Origin: Gemmataceae bacterium
GTDB taxonomy: Bacteria > Planctomycetota > Planctomycetia > Gemmatales > Gemmataceae
Length of the DNA stretch: 64,000 bases
Assembly (NCBI GenBank): GCA_022616435.1
Contig: JAKEET010000013.1
Coordinates: forward strand, 20,303 to 84,302
Reading direction: 5' to 3'
The translations under genes and the position numbers were made by a program. The notes beneath the pieces were generated by a model. That model saw only the letters and a program-made list of their open reading frames with translations. It ran no database searches and was not told the DNA's origin. Within the stretch, counting starts at the first letter, position 1; the number at the start of each line of letters is the position of its first letter. Shown piece by piece: positions 9,093-15,764 of the stretch.

Positions 9093-9367
9093 TCAGGGAT
9101 TGACTTGTTCCAGCCAGGCATTGAGTGCGCCGCCTTCGCGTAGGCGCTCGCGGACGCGGCCCCAGTAGACCCGAAATGCGTGCGGTTCCTCGCCAAGCTC
9201 GAGGGCTGCGTTGCCGGCGAAGGGGCCGCGGTTGACGCGCCGGTGTGCGCGGACGCATCTGCCGCCCGAGCGCCCGACCCGGCGCCCGCGACCGCTTTGG
9301 TCCCCGCGAGCTTGGCCGCATGGTGTTCCTGGATGTGCTTGAAAAGGACGCGCATGTGCTTTGCCAT
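9093..9367 (-). pseudogene. Frame-shifted small gene with MAKHMRVLFKHIQE tag
   Basis: ATG 9367 has a GAGGGCGAGAACC site like that of the 528-residue gene. The first ~55 codons read MAKHMRVLFKHIQEHHAAKL and an Ala/Ser/Thr linker. In the other frame a well-formed C-terminus follows (LELGEEPHAFRVYWGRVRER, then LREGGALNAWLEQVNP and stop at 9093). Joining the two by one frame change near 9190-9210 gives a plausible ~91-residue protein: tag, linker, short helical domain. Unshifted, the first frame would continue to 8969 with unconvincing composition. Either a pseudogene or an assembly error. Confidence 0.6.
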
Positions 9368-9557
9368 GGTTCTCGCCCTCGAAAATGTCTCGGCACGTGG
9401 TGGTCGCTATCTCTATCACGCATACCGACCAACCAGCCCGACACGATTTCTTGAAGGATTGATGAGGAATTGAGCGTCTCGTCATGGCGCGGCCCCGACC
9501 GTCTTGAATCTCCACGAATCGCGTGCGACAATCGTGGCATCTGGAAGGAGGAATCCC

Positions 9558-9806
9558 ATGCCCCGGCGATTCTTGGCGTTCGTGGCGCAGGCGGCCGTGT
9601 TGCTGCTGCTGGCGCGCCTTCCTGCCGCGACGGCGGGCAATCCAAAGCCGATGACTTTCGAGGAACTCAAGGTGGCGTTCCCCAAGGTGACGGCCAACAC
9701 CACGGGCAACTTCGACACGCTTCAGAAATGGTGGCAGGAGAACGGCGGCCGCGTGACGCTTCACGATCCGTGGCTGGCGTTCCTGGCCAAGCAGAAGATC
9801 GATTAG
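9558..9806 (+). CDS. Small secreted protein of unknown function
   Basis: 82 residues from ATG 9558, chosen over an upstream in-frame start because GAAGGAGGAATCCC precedes it. A signal peptide (FLAFVAQAAVLLLLARLPAA, cleaved near TAG-NPK) is followed by a ~55-residue soluble domain with FEELKVAFPKVTANTTGNFD and a WWQENGG motif. I do not recognise the family. It lies 48 bases before the tRNA gene on the same strand. Confidence 0.65.
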   Translation: MPRRFLAFVAQAAVLLLLARLPAATAGNPKPMTFEELKVAFPKVTANTTGNFDTLQKWWQENGGRVTLHDPWLAFLAKQKID

Positions 9807-9854
9807 AGGAGGAAGCGATGATACGCGATGGCATACGTCGGTCTGCCTTCATTT

Positions 9855-9927
9855 CCTCCCGTAGCTCAGCGGTCAGAGCGTGGGCCTTATAAGCCCGTGG
9901 TCGCGGGTTCGAGTCCCGCCGGGAGGA
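9855..9927 (+). tRNA. tRNA-Ile, anticodon UAU
   Basis: A 73-base cloverleaf folds without mismatches. Acceptor CCTCCCG pairs with CGGGAGG, leaving discriminator A. The D stem is GCTC/GAGC. The anticodon stem TGGGC/GCCCG (one T-G pair) holds loop CTTATAA, so positions 34-36 are TAT. There is a five-base variable loop, and the T arm is GCGGG-TTCGAGT-CCCGC. CCA is not encoded. UAU reads AUA (Ile), a codon that most bacteria read with a lysidine-modified CAU tRNA, so this isoacceptor is uncommon. The C1-G72 first pair is also unusual for an Ile tRNA. Confidence 0.88.
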
Positions 9928-9971
9928 CCTCCCGCCATTGACGATCAGGTTGCCGAAACGCGTGCTGCGTG

Positions 9972-10076
9972 GCATGCTTTCGCGGCTCCCACGCGACGCA
10001 GAGATTTCTGGACCAACACCGCGAAAGCATGCGGGGTGTCGCCGCGAACAGCATGCTTTCGCCGTGATGGTCCAGA
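9972..10076. repeat. Palindromic element downstream of the tRNA gene
   Basis: Two 26-base arms (10007-10032 and 10051-10076) are inverted complements with two mismatches and an 18-base loop. The inner 14 bases (GCATGCTTTCGCGG) occur once more in direct orientation at 9972-9985. The rest of the 237-bp gap between the tRNA and the DUF502 gene holds no gene I can support. The structure resembles a MITE or REP-type element rather than a terminator: there is no T run and the arms are long. Confidence 0.65.
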
Positions 10077-10164
10077 TGCTTCACGTGTGGCGAACGATCG
10101 GCGAAAGGCCACCCTCCAATATCGCGCCTATCAATCTGACCGGGCAATAGCCGCCTGACAGAAA

Positions 10165-10761
10165 TCACGCCGAAACTGATTCCTTCGGCCACGTCTCCCG
10201 AAGCCCGATGCCAAGCCGGCCGAGATCGTCCAGGGCAGCCGAGACCGAGATGGCCACGAGCTGGACCCGGTCGGGCGCGACGATGTGCAGCGTCCCGACC
10301 ATCGCCTTGGGCACCCCTGGGACGAAGACGACGTGACGGCCGTCGGCGAGCGTATCGGTCAGGAAGCCGAGCTGCCACGAAGCCTCGAGGCGGACCAGCA
10401 CGGTCTTGACGGGATGCTTGCCTTCGACGCCCACCAGGTTGGCGCCGACGTTCTTCATCAGGGCGTAGCCCGGCACGAACAGGGCGATGCGCTCCGCACG
10501 CTCGCCCAGGCGCCGGATGATGGCGGCCTCCGCGACCAGTCCGGCGACAAAGCAGGCGCCCACCAGGCCGAGCACGGCGCATGCCAGGGCCAGCGACACG
10601 CCGCCGACCGACTTGTCCGGCAGCCACTCGAACACCGGGGCAATGACCTTGAGGGCGATGTCGACGGTCCAGGCGACGATGGCCCCGAGCACGACCAACG
10701 GCACCAGGAACAGCAGTCCGCCGAGGATGGTCGCTTTCAGAAACCGGTACATGCCGCGCAT
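10165..10761 (-). CDS. DUF502 family membrane protein
   Basis: 198 residues. ATG 10761 follows GGAGAGCCTGCC; an upstream GTG at 10782 lies inside that leader and is less likely. Two membrane segments (LKATILGGLLFLVPLVVLGA near 8, and SLALACAVLGLVGACFVAGL near 55) are followed by a conserved soluble C-terminal half with VPGYALMKN, PGVPKAMVGTLHIV and a GIGLRETWP end, the DUF502 pattern. The molecular role of DUF502 is unknown. It begins 26 bases after the patatin gene stop, so the two are probably one transcript. Confidence 0.85.
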   Translation of the reverse strand: MRGMYRFLKATILGGLLFLVPLVVLGAIVAWTVDIALKVIAPVFEWLPDKSVGGVSLALACAVLGLVGACFVAGLVAEAAIIRRLGERAERIALFVPGYALMKNVGANLVGVEGKHPVKTVLVRLEASWQLGFLTDTLADGRHVVFVPGVPKAMVGTLHIVAPDRVQLVAISVSAALDDLGRLGIGLRETWPKESVSA

Positions 10762-10787
10762 GGCAGGCTCTCCGTCAATCACGTTCG

Positions 10788-13295
10788 TCAGTCACGATAC
10801 GTCCAGCGGCGCTCGTACATGCAGCCCGGCTCCAGGCTCAGCAAGGCGAATGCAGCAATCTGACCGTTTGGCGACACGATTTCGCTGGCCGGCACCATGC
10901 GTTCCGGGCTGGAATCGTTGCCGGCCGGGTAGCGCAACAGTTCCATGCCCTGGTAGTGCTTGCCGTCGGGCAAGAGCAGCCAGCAGGTGAGCAGGGCCGT
11001 CTTGGCATCGACATCCATGGTCGCGCCTTTCAGAAACTGCGGGGGCGGCTCGCCCGTGACTTCGAACGACAGGTCCACGACATCCTGAGCGACCGCCTTG
11101 GTGAGATCGAAGGCCATGTCGAAAGCGGCGACCGGTTTGCCGTCGTCGGTTGCCTTATCCTGACCCGAGCGGAGCTCGGCCGGAAATCGGTCGGTCAGAG
11201 AACGCACCTGCGCCTTGGCGACCGACCCGCGGACACGGATCACGAACTCGCGAGCCGTTGGCCCGAGTTTCTTGACGCGCGTGCGACGGTAAGCGTACGC
11301 ATACGAGCGTTCATCAGCCTGCTTCGAACCGATTTTCCACGGACGGAAATCGAGGACCCGTGTGTCGGCGATCACCTCGAAGCCGCTGTAGTCCAGCGGC
11401 GCGAGTTCGCCTTTCTCTTGTGCCGCCATGCCTCGAAACGGCGCCGAGGGGCCCTCCTGAAGCAGCTTGCTCATCACCTCGAAGTCGCCGTTGTTCTGGG
11501 CCAAGCCCTCGATCAACCGCTGGATCACCTGGGACTGGCGATACCATTTGACGCCGTAGTAGGGCAGGACCAGGAGAATCGGGATCAGGAGCGGCACGTA
11601 GACGTACGAAGTCCAATCGCGGTAATCCAGCAGTGTGCTCCACAGCCGCCGACCGGCGGATTGCTGCAACTGCCGCGACTCCGCGGCTTCGAGCGCCGCT
11701 TTCGGCGCCGGCTTCGAACCCTTGTCGCTCGCCAAGGTTGCAGCCGCGACCGGGCGCGAGGGCTGCTTGGTCGCCGGTTCGTGACCCGGCAACGGGTCCC
11801 AGGGCGCCTGGGCCGGCATCGTCGCCCCGAACAGGTCCGCACGCGAGCGGCAGGCGCTGCGGCCGACGCAATAGCCGTGCTGCACCAGGCTGCGAATCTC
11901 CAACGGAGAGAAGCGATCCAGGTCGGTGCGGATGTCAGTCGCCATGCGCTGCACCTCGGGGTGCAGGGCGGTAGGATCCTCATCGGGTTCGACGACTTTG
12001 GTGATCGGCGCGAAGACAAACCCGGGGGTGCCGGTGAAGGTGTCGATTTCGAGCTGCCAGACGCGGTCCATGGCAATGTCGGTGGCGCGCATGGACGTCG
12101 TGATCAGTCCGCCGGCGCGGGCGTCGCTGGCGATCTTGAACTGCTTGCCGGCATCGCTGACCAGCACGGCGTCAAAGCAGGGATTGGGCGACCGGAAGCA
12201 GGACTGGCCGGTCGCCTGCCGGAAGGCCGCCTCCACCAGACGGCGGTTGAGCCACATCTGGTCGCCCGGCTCGATGGCGCCGGCGCCGTTGCGGGCAGCA
12301 TGGAGCAACTGCTCGACGTCGGGATCAGGCGCCGACAGGCGGGCGAACACCGGCTCGCGGGCCAGGTTTTCGTTGTTCATCACGTCCCACAGGCCGTTGA
12401 GCAGACAGTCCACCGGCGCATCCGCCGACCCGGGGCCCGCGGCCTCGCGCGGCAGGTCGACCATCTGGGCCAGCCGGTGCAACGGCGTATCCTCGTTCGC
12501 CTGAGCCGCCGCCGCCAGCAGGCCGCGCACCTGGTCCGCGTCGGCGAGGTCCTCGCGGCGCAGGCGAATCTCGCGCGCCAGCAGCGATCGTTCCAGGCAG
12601 CGGAACATGCGCACGCCCAGGTTGTCGTAGACGCCGCCGTCCGTGAACGCGACGCGTCCGAAATGGCCTGGATCGGCCCCGACTTCCTCGCCGCGCAATT
12701 CCAGCGGCGGGAAGAACCCGGGAAACGCCGACGAGGCGGTCACGGCCATGGGCACCGTCGCCAGTCCGGTGTGGATGCGGTCGAAGCGAAAACGCTGTCC
12801 GGGCAAGCGCCGCTGCATGAGCAGGCCTTCGCGCGTGAAGGCGCACAGGCAACCCTCGCTCAGGTTGGTCGCCAGGATGTACAGCCGCGGCCGCTCGGGC
12901 AACTGAAACAGGCAGGTGTCGCCGTACAGGTATTTGTCGTAGTGGTATTCGAGCAGCCCGGTGCGCGTCAGCCGGCGATTGGGGCCGAGCAACGCCAGCC
13001 GCCGCAGCCCCCGCAACGGCAACGCCAGCGGGTAGCGGCGCACGACCCGGTTGCGCACGTCGAGCCGCACGAAACGGAGCAGCTCCGCGGCGGCGGCGTC
13101 GAACTCGTGCAGCGAGCCATTGTAGCGGTCCCAGTTGAGCACCAGGTGGGCCGCCAGGATGCTGCCGCCCGAAACGGACGTGATGTGCGTCACGGACGGC
13201 AAGATGTCCGCCTCGCGGAGGAAGCGGACCATGCCCAGGTGAAAGAGGGTGGCTCGAAAGCCGCCCCCGGACAACGCCAGTCCGATGCGGTGCAT
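10788..13295 (-). CDS. Patatin-like phospholipase with C-terminal membrane segment and extra domain
   Basis: 835 residues from ATG 13295. The patatin acyl-hydrolase core occupies about residues 3-330: Gly-rich oxyanion motif SGGGFRATLFHLG (9-21), nucleophile Ser42 in SVSGGS, and catalytic Asp219 in FTDGGVYDNLG. It should cleave acyl esters of phospholipids or other lipids. A Pro/Lys linker leads to one transmembrane helix (about 564-581) and then a ~250-residue domain rich in beta strands and Arg, of unknown function. The frame is open upstream to 13745, and ATG 13544 is an alternative start, but that extension is low-complexity and covers a 15-bp minisatellite. The DUF502 membrane protein follows 26 bases downstream. 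Confidence 0.87.
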   Translation of the reverse strand: MHRIGLALSGGGFRATLFHLGMVRFLREADILPSVTHITSVSGGSILAAHLVLNWDRYNGSLHEFDAAAAELLRFVRLDVRNRVVRRYPLALPLRGLRRLALLGPNRRLTRTGLLEYHYDKYLYGDTCLFQLPERPRLYILATNLSEGCLCAFTREGLLMQRRLPGQRFRFDRIHTGLATVPMAVTASSAFPGFFPPLELRGEEVGADPGHFGRVAFTDGGVYDNLGVRMFRCLERSLLAREIRLRREDLADADQVRGLLAAAAQANEDTPLHRLAQMVDLPREAAGPGSADAPVDCLLNGLWDVMNNENLAREPVFARLSAPDPDVEQLLHAARNGAGAIEPGDQMWLNRRLVEAAFRQATGQSCFRSPNPCFDAVLVSDAGKQFKIASDARAGGLITTSMRATDIAMDRVWQLEIDTFTGTPGFVFAPITKVVEPDEDPTALHPEVQRMATDIRTDLDRFSPLEIRSLVQHGYCVGRSACRSRADLFGATMPAQAPWDPLPGHEPATKQPSRPVAAATLASDKGSKPAPKAALEAAESRQLQQSAGRRLWSTLLDYRDWTSYVYVPLLIPILLVLPYYGVKWYRQSQVIQRLIEGLAQNNGDFEVMSKLLQEGPSAPFRGMAAQEKGELAPLDYSGFEVIADTRVLDFRPWKIGSKQADERSYAYAYRRTRVKKLGPTAREFVIRVRGSVAKAQVRSLTDRFPAELRSGQDKATDDGKPVAAFDMAFDLTKAVAQDVVDLSFEVTGEPPPQFLKGATMDVDAKTALLTCWLLLPDGKHYQGMELLRYPAGNDSSPERMVPASEIVSPNGQIAAFALLSLEPGCMYERRWTYRD

Positions 13296-13734
13296 GTGCG
13301 CTCTCGCTTTCGGCGCTTTCGCTACGGCGCGCTCGACTGCGGCGCGCTCGCCTGCGGCGCGCTCGCCATGTGGGCAGGGTTCCGGCCGCTGATCTCCGGA
13401 CCCGCCGAATTGCTGGAGATTGTCGAGGGAAAATGCTTCCTGCTGATTGGCCGATCTCAATCGACCAATGTACCGCAGATGCCGCGCCGACGCAATGGAA
13501 TGATCTGGATCGGATGCGCCTTGCGTTGGCGTCGCTGTCGGCATAAACCGAATATTGGGATCGCCGAGCAGCGACACGCCGCCGGCACGCCGACCGCGAA
13601 CCCTGTGAACGAGCTCCAACCATGGTTTCATACAGGGCGATCGCCCAACTGGAGACACGCCTCGCATTTCCCTCGTTAGCGCGTCGTTTGGTATGATGAA
13701 CGTGGGCGGCACTCGGCCCTGGGAGATCGACGGA
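13296..13734. other. 439-bp gap with a 15-bp minisatellite
   Basis: No credible gene is seen between the divergent patatin and RHH genes. Three copies of a 15-bp unit (TGCGGCGCGCTCGCC and variants) occupy 13323-13367, close to the patatin start. The rest presumably carries the two divergent promoters, but I cannot point to clear -10/-35 boxes. Confidence 0.5.
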
Positions 13735-14073
13735 ATGTCCATCACAATCGACCTGCACGACGACCTGCTTCAACGGCTGGAGCGGCAGGCCGTAGCGCGT
13801 CAGATGTCGTTGCACGAGTGGCTGATCGAGGTCCTCAGCCGAGCTCCTGACTTTCCCGACCAGCCGGGGGCCTGGCGTGCCTTGAACGAACGGCGGTTTC
13901 AACTGATCCGGAAGCGGCATCAGGCCGGACTTGGCGAAGCGGAGGAAGCCGAATTGGCCGACCTCCAGGCTATCGCCGACAAGTGGCTCGAACCTCAAGA
14001 CCGTCGGCGCCTGCTGGCTCTCAAACGCTACGAAGACCTCGCGCAGCAGCTGACCCACCAAACCCATGGATGA
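13735..14073 (+). CDS. Ribbon-helix-helix-like small protein, antitoxin-like
   Basis: 112 residues from ATG 13735, preceded by GGGAGATCGACGGA. The first 40 residues (MSITIDLHDDLLQRLERQAV, then ARQMSLHEWLIEVLSR) have the strand-helix-helix layout of MetJ/Arc-type RHH DNA-binding proteins. The rest is helical and charged (LGEAEEAELADLQAIADKWL). The stop overlaps the start of the HNH gene by eight bases, so translation is probably coupled. RHH proteins in such pairs usually autorepress. The function here is an inference from layout. Confidence 0.7.
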   Translation: MSITIDLHDDLLQRLERQAVARQMSLHEWLIEVLSRAPDFPDQPGAWRALNERRFQLIRKRHQAGLGEAEEAELADLQAIADKWLEPQDRRRLLALKRYEDLAQQLTHQTHG

Positions 14074-14710
14074 CGTACTCCGCCAGGCTTGCGACCGGGC
14101 CTTCCAGTATCCGTCGGCGACCCTGCCGCGCCGGCATGGCCCGCGCGGCTATTCTGACTATCAGCACTACAAGCCGTGGCTGCGCGACGAGTATGCCTTT
14201 CGATGTGTGTACTGCCTGTGGCGCGAGCGCTGGGAAGCCGACGGACAACATGGTTTCGGCGTCGAGCATGTCCATGCACAACGAGCCGACCCCGAGAGGC
14301 GTCTGGACTACGACAACCTTGTCTACGCCTGTAATCTGTGCAACTCGACACGACGCGACGTTCCGCTATCGCTTGATCCAACCAAGGAAGCGCTCGGACA
14401 CCATGTGCAGCTCCTTGGCGACGGCGTCATGCGCGCGTCCACGGCGGTCGGGGCGGAGACTGTTGACCTGTGCCGTTTGAATCGTCCCTTGCTCGTCAGC
14501 GCGCGACGACGCATCCTGAACTTGATCGCTGTGCTGGGCAATTCCCAGGCGCGGGAGGCCGTCGAGGCTCTGCGCGAGATGCTGTCGTTTCCCCCGGATC
14601 TGCCGAACCTCTCGCGACTTCGTCCACCCGAGGGCAATGCGCGGCCGGATGGAATCGCCGCGAGCTTCTTCGAGAGGCGGAAACGCGGTGAACTCGGTGA
14701 GCTGCAATGA
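14066..14710 (+). CDS. HNH endonuclease
   Basis: 214 residues. The HNH/treble-clef motif is complete: CVYC (Cys47, Cys50), VEHVHAQ (His68, His70), DYDNLVYACNLCN (Asp83, Asn84, Cys89, Cys92). The zinc Cys pairs and the His-Asn arrangement predict metal-dependent DNA nicking or cleavage. After the nuclease core comes a helical region, then a basic Arg-rich tail. It overlaps the RHH gene, forming a two-gene unit. It may be a defence or toxin-antitoxin-like pair, or a stand-alone HNH protein as often scattered in planctomycetes; the sequence does not decide. Confidence 0.87.
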   Translation: MDDVLRQACDRAFQYPSATLPRRHGPRGYSDYQHYKPWLRDEYAFRCVYCLWRERWEADGQHGFGVEHVHAQRADPERRLDYDNLVYACNLCNSTRRDVPLSLDPTKEALGHHVQLLGDGVMRASTAVGAETVDLCRLNRPLLVSARRRILNLIAVLGNSQAREAVEALREMLSFPPDLPNLSRLRPPEGNARPDGIAASFFERRKRGELGELQ

Positions 14711-14845
14711 GAGCCGTCCCCAAAGCCGAGTTGAGGGGATTGCGGTTGCGCGGCAGCGGAGTTATGCTCGGTGGAAGGTCGGACGTCGACGGCGTGCAGT
14801 CCTTCGGGTTTCCTCCTTGAGTCGGTCACCAACGTACCGAATGCC

Positions 14846-15739
14846 ATGCCTGCAACACAAACCCCGCCCCTCCTCGATCCCCAATTCCTGGCCCGGCTCG
14901 AACAGCTCGAGCTGGTGTCGCGCAAGATCTTCCTGGGCCTCATGAAGGGCGAGCGCCGCAGCAAGCGCAAGGGCCAATCGGTCGAGTTCGCCGACTACCG
15001 CAACTACGTCAAGGGCGACGATCTCCGCTTCCTCGACTGGAACCTCTACGCCCGGCTCGACCGGCTGTTCATCCGCCTGTTCATGGAGGAAGAGGACCTG
15101 CACCTGTACCTGCTCGTCGACAACAGCCTGTCGATGGACTTCGGCACGCCGACCAAGCTGCACTACGCCAAGCAGGTGGCCGCGGCGCTGGCGTTCGTCG
15201 GGCTGGTGAACATGGACCGCGTCGCCGTCGAGGCCTTCAGCGAGCGGCTCACGCAGTCGATGCCGGCGGCCCGCGGCCGCCGCAGCCTGTGGCGCGTGCT
15301 GGATTTCCTCAACAAGGTCGAGCCGGGCGGGTCGAGCAACCTGCGCGAAGCCTTGCGGACCTTCAGCCTGAAATCGTCGGGCAAGGGGATCGTGATTCTC
15401 CTCAGCGACTTCATGGACAAGGGCGGCTACGAAGACGCCCTGCGCTACCTGGTCGCCCGGCAATACGACATCTACCTGATCCACGTGCTGTCGCAGGAAG
15501 AAATCGAGCCGGAATTGATGGGAGATTTGAAGCTGATCGACGTCGAAGACTTTGACGAGGCCGAGGTGACCGTGGGCGGTCCGCTCATCAAGAAGTACAA
15601 GCAGAACCTGGCGGCGTATCGGGCAGCCCTGCAGGACTTCTGCCTCAAGCGCGGCGTGACCTACCTGTTCACGAGCAACCAGGTGCCGTTCGACCGGCTG
15701 GTGCTGACGTACCTGCGGCAACGCGGGCTGGTGAAGTAG
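14846..15739 (+). CDS. DUF58 domain protein (BatB/CoxE-like neighbour of VWA proteins)
   Basis: 297 residues from ATG 14846. It opens with LLDPQFLARLEQLELVSRKI, then the conserved DUF58 block SVEFADYRNYVKGDDLRFLD and a VWA-like fold with LLVDNSLSMDFG (degenerate MIDAS DxSxS). DUF58 proteins normally act with a MoxR AAA ATPase and BatA-type membrane VWA proteins in chaperone-like or envelope functions. Here the BatA-type gene follows 25 bases later, but no MoxR gene is in view upstream. No strong ribosome site precedes the start; a nearby ATG nine bases upstream is out of frame. Confidence 0.88.
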   Translation: MPATQTPPLLDPQFLARLEQLELVSRKIFLGLMKGERRSKRKGQSVEFADYRNYVKGDDLRFLDWNLYARLDRLFIRLFMEEEDLHLYLLVDNSLSMDFGTPTKLHYAKQVAAALAFVGLVNMDRVAVEAFSERLTQSMPAARGRRSLWRVLDFLNKVEPGGSSNLREALRTFSLKSSGKGIVILLSDFMDKGGYEDALRYLVARQYDIYLIHVLSQEEIEPELMGDLKLIDVEDFDEAEVTVGGPLIKKYKQNLAAYRAALQDFCLKRGVTYLFTSNQVPFDRLVLTYLRQRGLVK

Positions 15740-15764
15740 ATGCCGCTTGCGGCGAGTTCAAACC

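Noticed and set aside
13323..13367. Possible CRISPR-like spacing
   Set aside because: Three 15-bp units abut directly with no spacers; this is a minisatellite.
10956..13679. A 907-codon open frame on the + strand
   Set aside because: It is antisense to the patatin gene, whose catalytic motifs are intact, and reads Arg/Gln/Asp-rich sequence without domains: a GC-rich shadow frame.
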